Source: a virus. Taken from it: a DNA stretch of 26,488 nt. The stretch is from positions 1-26,488 of the IMG/VR virus record IMGVR_UViG_3300021960_000435; one strand, 5' to 3'. This document shows positions 9,501 to 17,519 of this stretch, piece after piece. The stretch's first letter is position 1. Every line of letters starts with the position of its first letter. The translations under genes and the position numbers were made by a program. Below the pieces are notes generated by a model. It saw only the letters and a program-made list of their open reading frames with translations, made no database searches and was not told the origin of the DNA.

Positions 9501-10699
9501 CCATCACCGCCAGTTAATTCTGCATCTATTCTTGTACCAACTGCACTATTAAAATCTGTAATTTGTGAACTTGGTATTGCTATGCTTACATCTGCCGCCG
9601 TTGTTAATTGTCCTTGTGCGTTCACAGTATAAGTCGGTATTGCTGTAGCACTACCATAACTTCCTGCACTAACGGCTGTGTTAGTGATGCTTACTGTACC
9701 AGAACTTGTAATAGGATTCGGTGACGTTGTTATGCCTGTGCCACCTGTTACACTTACTAGTGTACCTGGTGCAAAATTAGTAACGTATGCTGTTGTGGCT
9801 ACTTTTGTACTATTATCTGCACTTGCTAACGTTGGTGCTGTTAATTCGGTACTAAAATCTGTTGCTTGAGTAATTTGTGAAGGTAAACTAAATGTACCAT
9901 TACTGCTATTATAATCTATTTCACCTGATGTACCGGCAAATAATGCTCTTACTTCTGTGTCAAAATCTGTAACTTGCGTATGCGGTATTGCTATTGCTGT
10001 TGTTGATGCACTTGTTATTCTACCTTGCTGATCAACTGTGAATGTGCCTACACCTGTTGCACTTCCGTATGTATTAGGAGTAACTGCTGTGTTGTCTAAA
10101 TTAAAAACAAGTGTGTTAGCAACATCGTTATAAACTGCTGTTATGCCTGTACCACCGGAAGCCATTGCGCCAACTCTGTCGTCGACTGCTTCTGAAAAAT
10201 CTGTTATCTGAGAGGCCGGTATTGCTATGTTTACATCAGCGGCCGCTGTTAATTGTCCTTGTGCATTTACAGTGAATGTTGGTATTGCTGTAGCACTACC
10301 ATAACTTGCGGCTGTTACCGCTGTATTTGTAATGTTGTATACGCCAGCACTATATGTTAAGCCTGTACTTGCTGAAAAATGTGCTTGTACTTCTGCGGCA
10401 CTTGGACCGGTGTATGTTAATGTATTACCAGAGTATGCAACACTTCCGTCGCCACCAGCATCTACAACATTTAATACTCCTGTGATAGGTGCTGACGTTG
10501 TTAATGCAGTACCGTCCCAAGTTATTGTTGCATTTGCAGTTGTTTGACTTAATTGTAAGGTTGCTGTTGCACCAGTTCTATCATAGTTGACAATTATGCT
10601 GTCATCTGCAACTCTGAGTTGATCTGCTCTTTCACTGATTGATTGGGCATTAAATATTATATTACCCGGTGATCTAAATATACCTTTTTTGTCTGCCAT
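6503..10699 (-). CDS. Giant collagen-like tail fibre protein
   Basis: This 1398-aa fibre is related to the next gene downstream. Its N-terminus ([20 protein letters not shown]) differs from the Mtd-like start of the other fibre, so it may attach elsewhere on the virion. Residues 60-1040 are beta repeats. Three or more copies of a [20 protein letters not shown] unit followed by IAIPxSQITDF occur in the first third, then [12 protein letters not shown] units, then [12 protein letters not shown]-type units. A collagen-like GXY tract spans about 1047-1217. The last 180 residues share a nearly identical block with the other fibre ([15 protein letters not shown] through SAQYADLAE) and then diverge moderately. 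The late promoter is at 10731-10738, 32 nt upstream. Likely function is host recognition or virion decoration. Confidence 0.85.
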   Translation of the reverse strand: MADKKGIFRSPGNIIFNAQSISERADQLRVADDSIIVNYDRTGATATLQLSQTTANATITWDGTALTTSAPITGVLNVVDAGGDGSVAYSGNTLTYTGPSAAEVQAHFSASTGLTYSAGVYNITNTAVTAASYGSATAIPTFTVNAQGQLTAAADVNIAIPASQITDFSEAVDDRVGAMASGGTGITAVYNDVANTLVFNLDNTAVTPNTYGSATGVGTFTVDQQGRITSASTTAIAIPHTQVTDFDTEVRALFAGTSGEIDYNSSNGTFSLPSQITQATDFSTELTAPTLASADNSTKVATTAYVTNFAPGTLVSVTGGTGITTSPNPITSSGTVSITNTAVSAGSYGSATAIPTYTVNAQGQLTTAADVSIAIPSSQITDFNSAVGTRIDAELTGGDGIDYTAGDIAVDTTVVRTVGIQTIGGAKTFTGTVDLTGTASTTATTQSASDNSTKVATTAYVETAIANLQGGAPATLDTLNEIATALGNDAALNTTLTNSIATKAPLTRNLTAGNGLTGGGDLNSDRTFDIVGAGGGGITVNADSIQVDSTVLRRTGVAQTVESQLTFDSSVSPVINSGGTLTIGSSIYKENDIEFDTGGDIFFDTGTNFKTSIRAGSGILRVEAEEIVFIDIAKGNTLSNSGFVVRDQLNDANASTNATLLTTTENGGIGVNHLLLKDITNATQYATGADDDSQTSTNVFGDGDTPDSVIFARDSEIYGIINGTEYPLTNRGISGSIESVAASGESVYGGSRTAGATTYHNFRKIAGGTGVTVSQSANVITVTNSDLGSSQNIIKTINADSTSYTATTNTDTFTIAGGTNITTSITGSQLTIDAPSDATTRALISASAPISYNNGTGVISWSGDTDDVSEGSTNLYYTDARARAAISVSGDLSYNSSTGEISFTNDAGDIESVGAGNGLTGGGTSGAVTLNVGSGDGITVNADDIAVDSTVVRTSGSQTVGGAKTFSASATFNNSIVGPGSTVLFDASGKLQAGALSTRSTSDLSEGTNLYYTNARVDTHLNTGSANSSEVLSWNGSDYDWVPADSGPTGPTGDKGQKGDTGAQGPQGATGPQGATGPTGATGPQGAKGQKGEVGAQGPTGATGDKGQKGDLGPQGTQGTQGATGPQGATGATGPTGATGPQGATGPTGAKGQKGEVGPQGLQGAQGAQGGQGDKGQKGELGAQGGTGPTGPQGLQGDKGQKGATGGTGPTGATGPTGPSGNPFPGGTFSGDITTRNIVATGPSGTYNIGSSSVKFGTMYANTFSGTATSAQYADLAENYKADASYEPGTVVVIGGKAEVTAVNEAGSHAVVGVVSTNPAYLMNAELDSEHVVSIALRGRVPCKVGGVVKKGDIIIASDLEGHGMVAADPKSLSPLQIIGRALETKTEAAPGVIEILV
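7050..7560 (-). repeat. Collagen-type GXY coding repeat, fibre 1
   Basis: About 55 Gly-X-Y triplets, longer than the tract in the other fibre. It uses the same units ([24 protein letters not shown]). In collagen-like phage proteins such tracts form trimeric stalks. The 9-nt DNA periodicity makes length variation between relatives likely. Confidence 0.85.
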
Positions 10700-10730
10700 T
10701 AATTACTCCAATTGCAACATTGCTTTAACA

Positions 10731-10738
10731 TATTTATC
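10731..10738 (-). promoter_or_regulatory. Late promoter box GATAAATA for fibre 1
   Basis: The minus strand reads GATAAATAT 32 nt before the ATG of the 1398-aa fibre, just beyond the gp23 terminator. Confidence 0.75.
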
Positions 10739-10763
10739 AGATTATGGCATTTTTTTAGGATAC

Positions 10764-10792
10764 AAAAAAAAGCACCTTCCGAAGAAGGTGCT
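10764..10792 (-). terminator. Intrinsic terminator with UUCG loop after gene 23
   Basis: On the minus strand AGCACCTTC (10792-10784) pairs perfectly with GAAGGTGCT (10779-10771) around a TTCG tetraloop closed by C-G, followed by eight T. It lies 26 nt after the gp23 stop and is the strongest terminator in the window. It would end the head-gene transcript before the fibre promoter. Confidence 0.93.
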
Positions 10793-10817
10793 TAATTCGT
10801 TTAAGTAAAACTAATAC

Positions 10818-11963
10818 TTACTTGAATGAGACGTTTGAAAGTCCAATTTCACCTAAGTAGTCAGCCGCGTTACCCAATGAACTTGCTGTGTTAGTAAGTT
10901 CTAAGTAACCGTATCTTGTCATAAATGACACTACTGGTTCAAATGTGCTTGGATCCATAACTGGACCTGTGCTCATTAATGGAATGTAAGGACAGTAGAA
11001 TGCTGGAGCATCTGTTTCAGATGAACCTTTATATCCTACTAGTACTGCTGTTCCATCAGCCGCATAGTTGTCAACAAATACTTTAACAGTACCGTTTAAT
11101 GTACCAACAAACTTAGAGTTTGTAGGAGCATCAAAAGGACCTTCTGTACTTCTAACAAATGTTGAAGTTGTTGCAGATTGTAGTATTGTTAAAGCCTGTG
11201 GACTTACAACAACATAGTTACCTGCGCCTCTTCTTGTTCTAGCGGCAATCAAGTTTGCAACTCTGTTGATAAGAATTGCCAAGATTGCGTGTCTTTCACC
11301 GATATATGTTTGAGTACCTGTGATTCCTGAGTTGAAGTCTAAAGTGTCAACTGTAGGAGCAAGTGCTCTTAATTTTGCTAACATCTCTTGGTCGATTTCA
11401 ACTGCAATTTCTTGTGCTAATGCCTGCATAATTTCTGCTTCAACATCTACACCGTGCATTGCGTTGGCGTCTTGAGCACTTTCAAAAGTCCATCTTGCTG
11501 ATAGACGTCTTGTTTTTGCTTCGACTGTTTGCTTGAGGATTTGAATAGACATTTTGCTACCCGCTGTTCCTTCACTTGCCGCAGTTGCATCAGGTGTTCC
11601 TGAATATGCTGTTGCTAATGCGAAAGGACTTAAAGCCTCTTGTCCTGCTGTTACTGAGTCTTTAGACTCTGCGTATCTTACCCTTAATGTGTGGATTTGT
11701 CCTACTGGTCCACTCATTGGTTGCACACCAAGTAATTCGTTGGCGATCAAAGAAGGCATAACCCTTCTAATCAATGGTAGCATAACTTTGTTAAGTGATG
11801 CAACGTTTCCTGCCATTGTTGACCCTGCTGTCGCTGATTCTTGTAATTGAGTTTTTGCGTTTTCTAAAATTACGTCCATTGTAGACTTTTTAGATCCCTG
11901 TAAACCCTCAAGAAGAGCGTCCTTGGTTGCGGACCAATTTGATTCAAATAATGCTTCTGCCAT
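10818..11963 (-). CDS. 23: Major capsid protein gp23-like
   Basis: This is the shell protein of the T4-like head (HK97 fold). The 381-aa product has the family landmarks: LIRRVMPSLIANELLGVQPMSGPVG followed by IHTLRVRY, then SARWTFESAQDANAMHGVD and AEIMQALAQEIAVEIDQEML, and near the end GPVMDPSTFEPVVSFMTRYG. It is clearly shorter than T4 gp23 (521 aa) and the cyanophage versions, so it likely lacks insertion-domain sequence. An LLEG motif at residues 18-21 fits the gp21 cleavage rule (L/I-x-E before A/G) but was not confirmed. The ATG has an AGGAG site. It follows gp22 and is followed by a strong terminator, as expected for the most abundant product of the operon. Confidence 0.94.
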   Translation of the reverse strand: MAEALFESNWSATKDALLEGLQGSKKSTMDVILENAKTQLQESATAGSTMAGNVASLNKVMLPLIRRVMPSLIANELLGVQPMSGPVGQIHTLRVRYAESKDSVTAGQEALSPFALATAYSGTPDATAASEGTAGSKMSIQILKQTVEAKTRRLSARWTFESAQDANAMHGVDVEAEIMQALAQEIAVEIDQEMLAKLRALAPTVDTLDFNSGITGTQTYIGERHAILAILINRVANLIAARTRRGAGNYVVVSPQALTILQSATTSTFVRSTEGPFDAPTNSKFVGTLNGTVKVFVDNYAADGTAVLVGYKGSSETDAPAFYCPYIPLMSTGPVMDPSTFEPVVSFMTRYGYLELTNTASSLGNAADYLGEIGLSNVSFK

Positions 11964-11972
11964 TATAATCTC

Positions 11973-13088
11973 CTAATATTTAAGTCCGGCTAGTTTTCTG
12001 ATTTCGTCAAGTTCGACTACGTCAACTTCATTGGTGGAGCCGGTTTGTCCGTCCAACGATCTATTACCAGTGTGTTCTGTCTTCACTGATTCATTAATAA
12101 CTTCTTTCTTAGTTCTTACAGAACCTTCTTCGTTCATAACACTTGGAAGGTACTTGTTAAATGATTCTTCAAGTTTCTCTGTTTTTACTGATTCTAGAAG
12201 TTCTGTCATTAATTCTTTTTTGCTACTACTTAAAGGTGCAATTAAGTCACTAATAACATTGTTTCTGTTGTATCTATCTTCTGCTATACGCAATTTAGAT
12301 TCAACTAATTTCTTTTGCTCTGAACTATTTTCTGCTTTAGCCTGTGCTTCTGAGATTTTAGATTTTAATCCAGTAATCTTAGATTTAAGTTTTCTGACTT
12401 CTGTATTTTCATTTAAATACGAAGTAGCATACTCACCAGCCATTGCTTCAAATATTCTTCTGCCAAATTCATTTTCTCGAGCCTTAGTAATATCTTCTTT
12501 AAATTGCGATACTTCGCTTTTTAAAGCAGATGAAATAGTTGATTCAACTTTTTCTGCGGCTCTTCTAATAAATTGTTTTTTAGCATCCGCAAGTTGCTCT
12601 CTTCCTTCGCGAACTAACTGAACTTTTTTCTCTGCTAGTTCTCGCTTATCTGAGTGGAACTCACGAATTTCATCAGCAACTGCTTCAAGTACAAAGTTTT
12701 CAAGTTTAGCAAAGTTATCACTTTGTGCATTTCTATCTTCTTTTAATTCCTTGATTTCGTTGGCTAATGTTTCTGAAACGAATTTATTTAACAGTTCGGT
12801 ATGTGAACCAACTGCTTTTTTATAATTAACTCTTTCAGCAATAGTTGCCTTCTTATCTTCTGCAAGTTCTTTCAATTCTTCTTCTAAATTTTGAGTAATA
12901 AACTTGTCCATTGCTTCTACAACTTGACTTTTGTCATGTTCGAATCTCTGTGCAAATTCTTCTCTCAATTCAGCAGTAATTTCGTCTCTTGCTTCAGCAA
13001 GGCGTGTTTCCCATGCTTCTTGTATATTGATTCTTGTCTCTTCAGACAAGTCACCATTTTCAAGAAGTTCTACGAATGTATCCGCCAT
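11973..13088 (-). CDS. 22: Prohead scaffold core protein gp22-like
   Basis: gp22 forms the inner scaffold of the prohead and is destroyed by gp21 during maturation. I set the start at the ATG at 13088 (MADTFVELLENGDLSEETR), which has AGGAG seven bases upstream and gives 371 aa. An in-frame upstream ATG at 13133 would add 15 residues overlapping gene 21 and has no such site. The protein is almost entirely helical and charged, with long coiled-coil stretches (about residues 20-290) rich in E, K and A and few aromatic residues. The C-terminal segment (VDVVELDEIRKLAGLKY) is a short helix, as in other gp22 proteins that bind the capsid protein. Position between 21 and 23 supports the call more than sequence identity does. 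Confidence 0.88.
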   Translation of the reverse strand: MADTFVELLENGDLSEETRINIQEAWETRLAEARDEITAELREEFAQRFEHDKSQVVEAMDKFITQNLEEELKELAEDKKATIAERVNYKKAVGSHTELLNKFVSETLANEIKELKEDRNAQSDNFAKLENFVLEAVADEIREFHSDKRELAEKKVQLVREGREQLADAKKQFIRRAAEKVESTISSALKSEVSQFKEDITKARENEFGRRIFEAMAGEYATSYLNENTEVRKLKSKITGLKSKISEAQAKAENSSEQKKLVESKLRIAEDRYNRNNVISDLIAPLSSSKKELMTELLESVKTEKLEESFNKYLPSVMNEEGSVRTKKEVINESVKTEHTGNRSLDGQTGSTNEVDVVELDEIRKLAGLKY

Positions 13089-13098
13089 GTGCTTTCTC

Positions 13099-13728
13099 CT
13101 ATTTGAGTTCCAATTCACGTATGAAATTTTCAATCATACGCGATAGGTGTTTTTGTGCGTTTCTGTCACTTTGTTTTATTTCTCTAGCGGCTTCAAATAT
13201 CTGAGCGCCGCCTCTCATATTAAATAAACTTTCATAAATGGCTTTAGGGTAGGCATCTGGGGCACTTGGTTGTGCTACGATGTCAACAGTTACTATATCA
13301 AAATCGCTTACCCTACCGCTTTCATTTACGTTGCCACTGCCTCGACTACTAACGCCTAATTTGGCGCCACCTTTAAGTAATGCTTCGGCAATCTTACCCA
13401 TTGGAGTATCCAATATTTTAAGTTTACCGAATCCATCTGCTCCGTCGACCCGCATGTCTGTTATCATGTGGCTAACTCTATCTAAATTTATTTGTAATTC
13501 TGTTGGATGATCTAATTCACCAAGAACAGTTTCACCAGATTTAATTCTACCACCAATTGATTCTACAGCCGTCTGTATTTCTTCTTTGGGATATACTCTT
13601 CCATTCTGGTTTTTGACTTCGCCTTGTATAAACAGTCCGCTCATATGCATAATTTTACCATCATTAGATGATTCAACTACAATATTTGCTTTATCTGGAC
13701 TATAATACTCGAATAACTGTCTTGACAT
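13099..13728 (-). CDS. 21: Prohead maturation protease gp21-like
   Basis: gp21 is the serine protease that cleaves scaffold and capsid proteins in the T4 prohead. At 209 aa it nearly equals T4 gp21. The start is compact (GLFIQGEVKNQNGRVYPKE), with the expected catalytic His in ELDHP (H74), the serine in GVSSRG (S127 or S128) and an acidic residue in TVDIVAQPSAPDAY (D149 region). NESGRVSDFDIVTVDIV is typical of the family. It sits 13 nt after the acidic core protein and ends 10 nt before the gp22 ATG. Translation signals are good (AAGGAGACATAATG). Confidence 0.94.
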   Translation of the reverse strand: MSRQLFEYYSPDKANIVVESSNDGKIMHMSGLFIQGEVKNQNGRVYPKEEIQTAVESIGGRIKSGETVLGELDHPTELQINLDRVSHMITDMRVDGADGFGKLKILDTPMGKIAEALLKGGAKLGVSSRGSGNVNESGRVSDFDIVTVDIVAQPSAPDAYPKAIYESLFNMRGGAQIFEAAREIKQSDRNAQKHLSRMIENFIRELELK

Positions 13729-13741
13729 TATGTCTCCTTAA

Positions 13742-14590
13742 TTACTTAACTTTTCCTGCTATAGGACTCTCTGATTTCTCAGCATTTACTTTTGCTGGGG
13801 AAACAGATGCTGGTTTTTCGCCAATGTTATCGCTTACTGGATTGTCTTTGGCTGAATCACCTTTTTTACCTTCTGCACCGTCTTTACCAAAAAGTTCTTT
13901 TTCGTCTGTTCCGAAATTTTCTTTCTTTGGAAACTTAGGTGATGCATCGTGGTCTGCACTTGAGTCATTTTTAGCAGATTGATTTTTACTGAAGTTAGTT
14001 GCTTCTTCTAGTTCTTCTTCAACTTCTTCATCTAAGTCAATTTCTTCTTCAAAAGATTCCATTTCCATATCGTCTGCTAATTCGTCCTCAGCATCTTCAA
14101 TTTCTTCTTCGCCTTCGTCATCTGACATTAACTTTTCGAATTCTGCTTTTAGTTCATCTAGTTGTGCTTCTAAATCGTCAACTCTGTCTTCGACTTCTTC
14201 TTCAGACTCTTCTTCACCATCAATTTCCATTTCTGGTTCCATTTCGTCTTCGATTTCGTCTTCTTCTTCGTTAACACCTGATTCATCTGCATGAACGTCT
14301 GCTTCTACTTCATCGTAGAAGTCTTCACTTGGTGAACCTGCAACTGTTTCTTCAACAGCCTCTTCTTCAGACTCTTCAGCCTCTTCGACTGCTTCGTCTT
14401 CAGATTCAGATTCTTCTTCAACAACTTCGTTGTCGATTGCTTCTTCTAGAGCATCTTTATCTAAGAGATCTTCATAAATCTCTCTGGACTTCTCTACCAT
14501 AAAACTGTGTAACAGGTCTTTGGCCTGAGCATCGTCCTCTGCTAAAAGATGTTCCAGTACTTGTTCTAAAACACTTTTATTATCTGACAT
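13742..14590 (-). CDS. Acidic prohead core protein (gp67/gp68-like position)
   Basis: This 282-aa protein occupies the place of T4 genes 67 and 68, just before gene 21. A helical N-terminus (VLEQVLEHLLAEDDAQAK, then SREIYEDLLDKDALEEAI) resembles the D-x-x-A-x-x-L-F layout of gp67. It is followed by about 130 residues that are mostly E and D, with a coiled-coil stretch VDDLEAQLDELKAEFEKLM near the middle. The last 85 residues are Lys/Ser/Pro-rich and basic (KFPKKENFGTDEK). T4 gp67 is only 80 aa but also ends in an acidic tract. An internal core role, packing scaffold and then cleaved by gp21, is inferred from position and composition. The ribosome binding site is AAAGGAG. Confidence 0.68.
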   Translation of the reverse strand: MSDNKSVLEQVLEHLLAEDDAQAKDLLHSFMVEKSREIYEDLLDKDALEEAIDNEVVEEESESEDEAVEEAEESEEEAVEETVAGSPSEDFYDEVEADVHADESGVNEEEDEIEDEMEPEMEIDGEEESEEEVEDRVDDLEAQLDELKAEFEKLMSDDEGEEEIEDAEDELADDMEMESFEEEIDLDEEVEEELEEATNFSKNQSAKNDSSADHDASPKFPKKENFGTDEKELFGKDGAEGKKGDSAKDNPVSDNIGEKPASVSPAKVNAEKSESPIAGKVK

Positions 14591-14665
14591 CGTAATTTCT
14601 CCTTTAAACTCAGGCTATACCTGATATATCGTAATTGTATTTAATAGTAATGTAGTGTTTTATGT

Positions 14666-14682
14666 AAAAAACGGTGTTTTTT
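14666..14682 (-). terminator. Possible weak A/T hairpin between SGNH gene and core gene
   Basis: AAAAAAC and GTTTTTT form a 7-bp stem with a 3-nt loop, 24 nt after the SGNH gene. It has only one G-C pair, so termination would be partial at best. The rest of the 115-nt gap (14591-14705) has no gene and no exact GATAAATA box. Confidence 0.25.
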
Positions 14683-14705
14683 TGAGGTATTTTAGTTATA
14701 ACAAG

Positions 14706-15521
14706 TTATAAAGACCTGTTATTTACTACCTCTATGATGTGATCTGCATACTTTCTATGTGCGTATGGTGAGTTATGATTGCTTACTGGGTAATGTGTAG
14801 TTTCGTTTCCTTGCTCGTCTAAGTGTTTAGGATTAAACTGAGCATAGTACCCAGCACCATTTTGTAACAAGTATTTATCAGGAACGAAGTCCCAATTAAA
14901 ACTGCCTATTTGGTGATGGTCTTCTATCAAACCCGTTTTATCAAATTCGCTAAATTCGAAGGTATTTGGGGAGAATAAAAACGGCACATTATGATTTAAT
15001 ATACTCAGTAAACCACTTTGCAACACATAGTAATCATTGTGTGCTTTTATGTTTTCATCAAACACATAGTATGCATAGTCCTTTAGTGCATTTACTCTGT
15101 CTTCATCAATGTCTTGATAACGTCTTGCTTCTTGACTTATAACTGTGTAAATGCTGTCGCACCAAATTTGAGGATCATATGTTTTGCCATAGTTTATATG
15201 GTGCTCGTGATCAAAGTGATCCCAGTCAAACTCGCCAAAGCAAATTTGATCATATGCTTTGTTATGATCGTAAGTGTTATCTAGTTCTTTGAGTATTTCA
15301 AATCTGTTTACACCAGTTGCATTAATGATCATTAAATCTGGTTGTAAGTGTTTTAGTGCATAGTCAATCTGTGTACGAATACCAAAGTTACTCATACCGC
15401 ATCGTGCTAAGTTGATGTAATTGTAGCCTAGGTGTTTTGCTACTAGATAACCGAATTCAAAATTGGGATATAGTGGATCGCGGCAACTCCAACTGCAACC
15501 GCAAACTACAAGGGTCTTCAT
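14706..15521 (-). CDS. SGNH/GDSL-like protein inserted in the head operon
   Basis: This 271-aa protein begins MKTLVVCGCSWSCRDP. The beta strand, then G-C-S-W with a serine at the nucleophile elbow, looks like block I of SGNH hydrolases. A conserved Gly/Asn segment (NLARCGMSNFGIRTQIDYAL) and a beta strand leading to NATGVNRFE (like blocks II-III) follow. Near the C-terminus SNHNSPYAHRKYADHI could supply the catalytic His. Similar proteins occur in marine T4-like phages as hypothetical proteins. Substrate is unknown: esters on the host envelope, or a non-enzymatic role. It starts 4 nt after the 70-aa gene, with no strong ribosome binding site, so coupling with that gene is likely. T4 itself has no such gene between 20 and 21. 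Confidence 0.6.
   Translation of the reverse strand: MKTLVVCGCSWSCRDPLYPNFEFGYLVAKHLGYNYINLARCGMSNFGIRTQIDYALKHLQPDLMIINATGVNRFEILKELDNTYDHNKAYDQICFGEFDWDHFDHEHHINYGKTYDPQIWCDSIYTVISQEARRYQDIDEDRVNALKDYAYYVFDENIKAHNDYYVLQSGLLSILNHNVPFLFSPNTFEFSEFDKTGLIEDHHQIGSFNWDFVPDKYLLQNGAGYYAQFNPKHLDEQGNETTHYPVSNHNSPYAHRKYADHIIEVVNNRSL
14872..14879 (-). promoter_or_regulatory. Internal late promoter box in the SGNH gene
   Basis: An exact GATAAATAC lies inside the coding sequence (codons for DKYL) and points toward the acidic core protein and genes 21-23. Since the intergenic gap lacks a box, this may boost the capsid genes. It could also be chance, since the octamer lies in ordinary coding sequence. Confidence 0.4.
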
Positions 15522-15525
15522 TAAA

Positions 15526-15738
15526 TTATATTAAGCCGCCTGCTCCGCCACCATCAACTGGTTTGGCATACATCACTGAAGCAAGTTTTTTATGACTTTC
15601 TGCTTCTGCTTTTTTGAGTTCTCTGATCTTTCTCAATTTGCCAAGTTCTTCCAAACTAAGCATCTTTTTTCTAGTATCAGTTTTATGCCTTTGATTAATA
15701 GTGTCTTTGGCTGGTTCGTAAAATTCGTTTAGTTTCAT
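15526..15738 (-). CDS. Small basic helical protein after portal, unknown
   Basis: A 70-aa protein using the ATG at 15738, one base after the portal stop TAA, with AGGA upstream. An in-frame start at 15771 would lie inside the portal gene and lacks support. The N-terminus is MKLNEFYEPAKDT, then a helix LSLEELGKLRKIRELKKAEAE rich in Lys/Arg, and a C-terminal MYAKPVDGGGAGGL. The L-x-K-L-R-K-I-R-E-x-K pattern and the Gly-rich end look familiar from portal-adjacent small proteins of marine T4-like phages, but I know no function. It may help prohead initiation by its place beside gene 20. Confidence 0.65.
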   Translation of the reverse strand: MKLNEFYEPAKDTINQRHKTDTRKKMLSLEELGKLRKIRELKKAEAESHKKLASVMYAKPVDGGGAGGLI

Positions 15739-15739
15739 A

Positions 15740-17437
15740 TTATATTCCTGGGTTTCCGCTTTCGTCTCCAAGTTCTCCTAATGTGTCTAGTCCACTAGTG
15801 CCATCGCCAGCATCAACTGGTCCCATGTCTATTGGTGCAGTAGTAACATCACTACCTGATTGCGGTCTTACACCTACTTGACGTAAGTCTGCTGATGTTG
15901 TATCATCTACAGCATCAACATCAAATGCGTTTTCTTCTGCCCACAGTAATTCGTTTCTTCTGATTTCGTCTTCGCTTAATCCTAAGTACTTAGCAAGTTT
16001 GAACTGTGTAGACAAGTAAGGTATGCCTTCTAGTGTACCAAACAGTTGTGTTCTTGCTTGATCTAATTCTAGTTCTCTATAAGAACTGAAGTTCTGTGGT
16101 TCGCCAAATGTTATATCAAATAAACTGTTGTCTACTTCAACACCACTTGCTTTTAAATAAATTTTGAATTCATCATTGAGACTTTTGATTATCTGTCTTT
16201 GCAGTCTTTCACAGTATTTGGCAAATCTATATTCCTGTATGTATGCAACACCCACCTTACCATCATTGTAAGGTGCTGACCCATCGTCTGGTCCTGTTGG
16301 CAAGTAACTGCTAGGTATACGCAAACCTCTAATCAGTTTGTTGTTGAAAAACTTGAGGTCATCAATTTCTCCTAAGTTACTACCACCTGGTAGTGTGTCA
16401 ACTTTACTGCCTCTACCATCTGCCGTTTGTGCAAAGAAGTAGTCTTCTAACATACTCATTGGATTGTAACTGCTGTCTGCTATATTTTGACCACTTTGTG
16501 ACTTGTTAGGTATACGTTTTTGTTGTACTTCATACTTAACACGTTCTAAGTATTGTTGTGCTTTATGAGGAGGCATGTTGCCCACGTCAATAAAGAACAC
16601 ACGTCTTTCAGGTGCTCTGTGTACACGATAGATAATAATTGCATCTTCTAATAATTCTTTTTGTTTGTAAACTTTGAAAATAGGATCTAGTATGCTGTTA
16701 CCAAAAGGCCAAGTTGTTTCCATGCCTTCGCTCATGCTGATGTGTAATACATGCTGAGCATCAACTGGCATAGCATTATTGGCATCCGGGCCATAACCTG
16801 AACTACTGCTTTTGAAACCTGCACTTGATTGTGGGTTGGTGTAGTCACTCATGATTGCACCTGAACCATATGGTCTATCCTGATTAGGTGACACACTGGT
16901 TGCCGCTAAATCTTTTAAATGTAGATCTAGATTTTTAATAAAGTATTGTTCAATCTTTTTACCATTGCTTTCGTTAACTAGCACTTTTTCAACTTGATAA
17001 GGATCTACCCAATATAATTTTTTAGTTTCTGGATCTCTAATAAAAAGTTGGTCTCCGTATTTAAGTGTGCTACGGAATATTTTAAAAATACGTCTTGGCA
17101 GTTCGTTGAGTTTGCACCATTTTTGTAATCCTTGTTGTATAACTTTGATTTCTGGATTACTTGGAGTATCATTATACTCAATTTTAAATGGTAATTTTGT
17201 ATCTTCTTCTTGCGTACAAAATTCTGCTATAATATCTAATGCGGCGTTGATTTCTAAATCTCTATCCATTGCATCATACTGATAATATCGCATGACCCTA
17301 TCAGGTGATCCGCTGTAAACTTCTGGTAGCCAACTGCTGTATCTACTGGCATACATATCTGCCTTTCCGTCAGTTCCTCTAACACCTGACGGTAAACCGC
17401 TGTTTTCTACCGGATTAAAAAATTTTTTCCAACTCAT
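15740..17437 (-). CDS. 20: Portal vertex protein gp20-like
   Basis: gp20 forms the dodecameric portal through which DNA is packaged and to which the tail joins. The 565-aa protein (T4: 524) carries characteristic stretches: SSWLPEVYSGSPDRVMRYYQYDAMDRDLEINAALDIIAEF at residues 33-72 (read as two segments), KYGDQLFIRDP, VLHISMSEGMETTWPFGNSILDP, and IIIYRVHRAPERRVFFIDVGNMP near the middle. These are followed by LPGGSNLGEIDDLKFFNNKLIRGLRIP. The C-terminus (about 510-565) is Asp/Gly/Thr-rich and probably disordered. It is first in the head operon, with a late box 29 nt upstream. Confidence 0.96.
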   Translation of the reverse strand: MSWKKFFNPVENSGLPSGVRGTDGKADMYASRYSSWLPEVYSGSPDRVMRYYQYDAMDRDLEINAALDIIAEFCTQEEDTKLPFKIEYNDTPSNPEIKVIQQGLQKWCKLNELPRRIFKIFRSTLKYGDQLFIRDPETKKLYWVDPYQVEKVLVNESNGKKIEQYFIKNLDLHLKDLAATSVSPNQDRPYGSGAIMSDYTNPQSSAGFKSSSSGYGPDANNAMPVDAQHVLHISMSEGMETTWPFGNSILDPIFKVYKQKELLEDAIIIYRVHRAPERRVFFIDVGNMPPHKAQQYLERVKYEVQQKRIPNKSQSGQNIADSSYNPMSMLEDYFFAQTADGRGSKVDTLPGGSNLGEIDDLKFFNNKLIRGLRIPSSYLPTGPDDGSAPYNDGKVGVAYIQEYRFAKYCERLQRQIIKSLNDEFKIYLKASGVEVDNSLFDITFGEPQNFSSYRELELDQARTQLFGTLEGIPYLSTQFKLAKYLGLSEDEIRRNELLWAEENAFDVDAVDDTTSADLRQVGVRPQSGSDVTTAPIDMGPVDAGDGTSGLDTLGELGDESGNPGI

Positions 17438-17465
17438 ATAATATCTCTAATGTGTTATAATACTA

Positions 17466-17473
17466 TATTTATC
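17466..17473 (-). promoter_or_regulatory. Late promoter box GATAAATA for the head operon
   Basis: The minus strand reads GATAAATAT 29 nt before the portal ATG, in the 82-nt gap after the tape-measure-like gene. No terminator hairpin is visible in that gap, so some readthrough from the tape-measure gene is possible. Confidence 0.75.
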
Positions 17474-17519
17474 TCTTGATGTCAATCGAGTTAATTGTTA
17501 TGGCTGGGGTATATGAAGG

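Noticed and set aside
13089-13133. N-terminal extension of gp22
   Set aside because: It would overlap gene 21 and has no ribosome binding site, while the ATG at 13088 has AGGAG at good spacing.
15739-15771. Earlier start for the 70-aa protein after the portal
   Set aside because: It lies inside the portal gene, and the ATG at 15738 directly after the portal stop has a better site.
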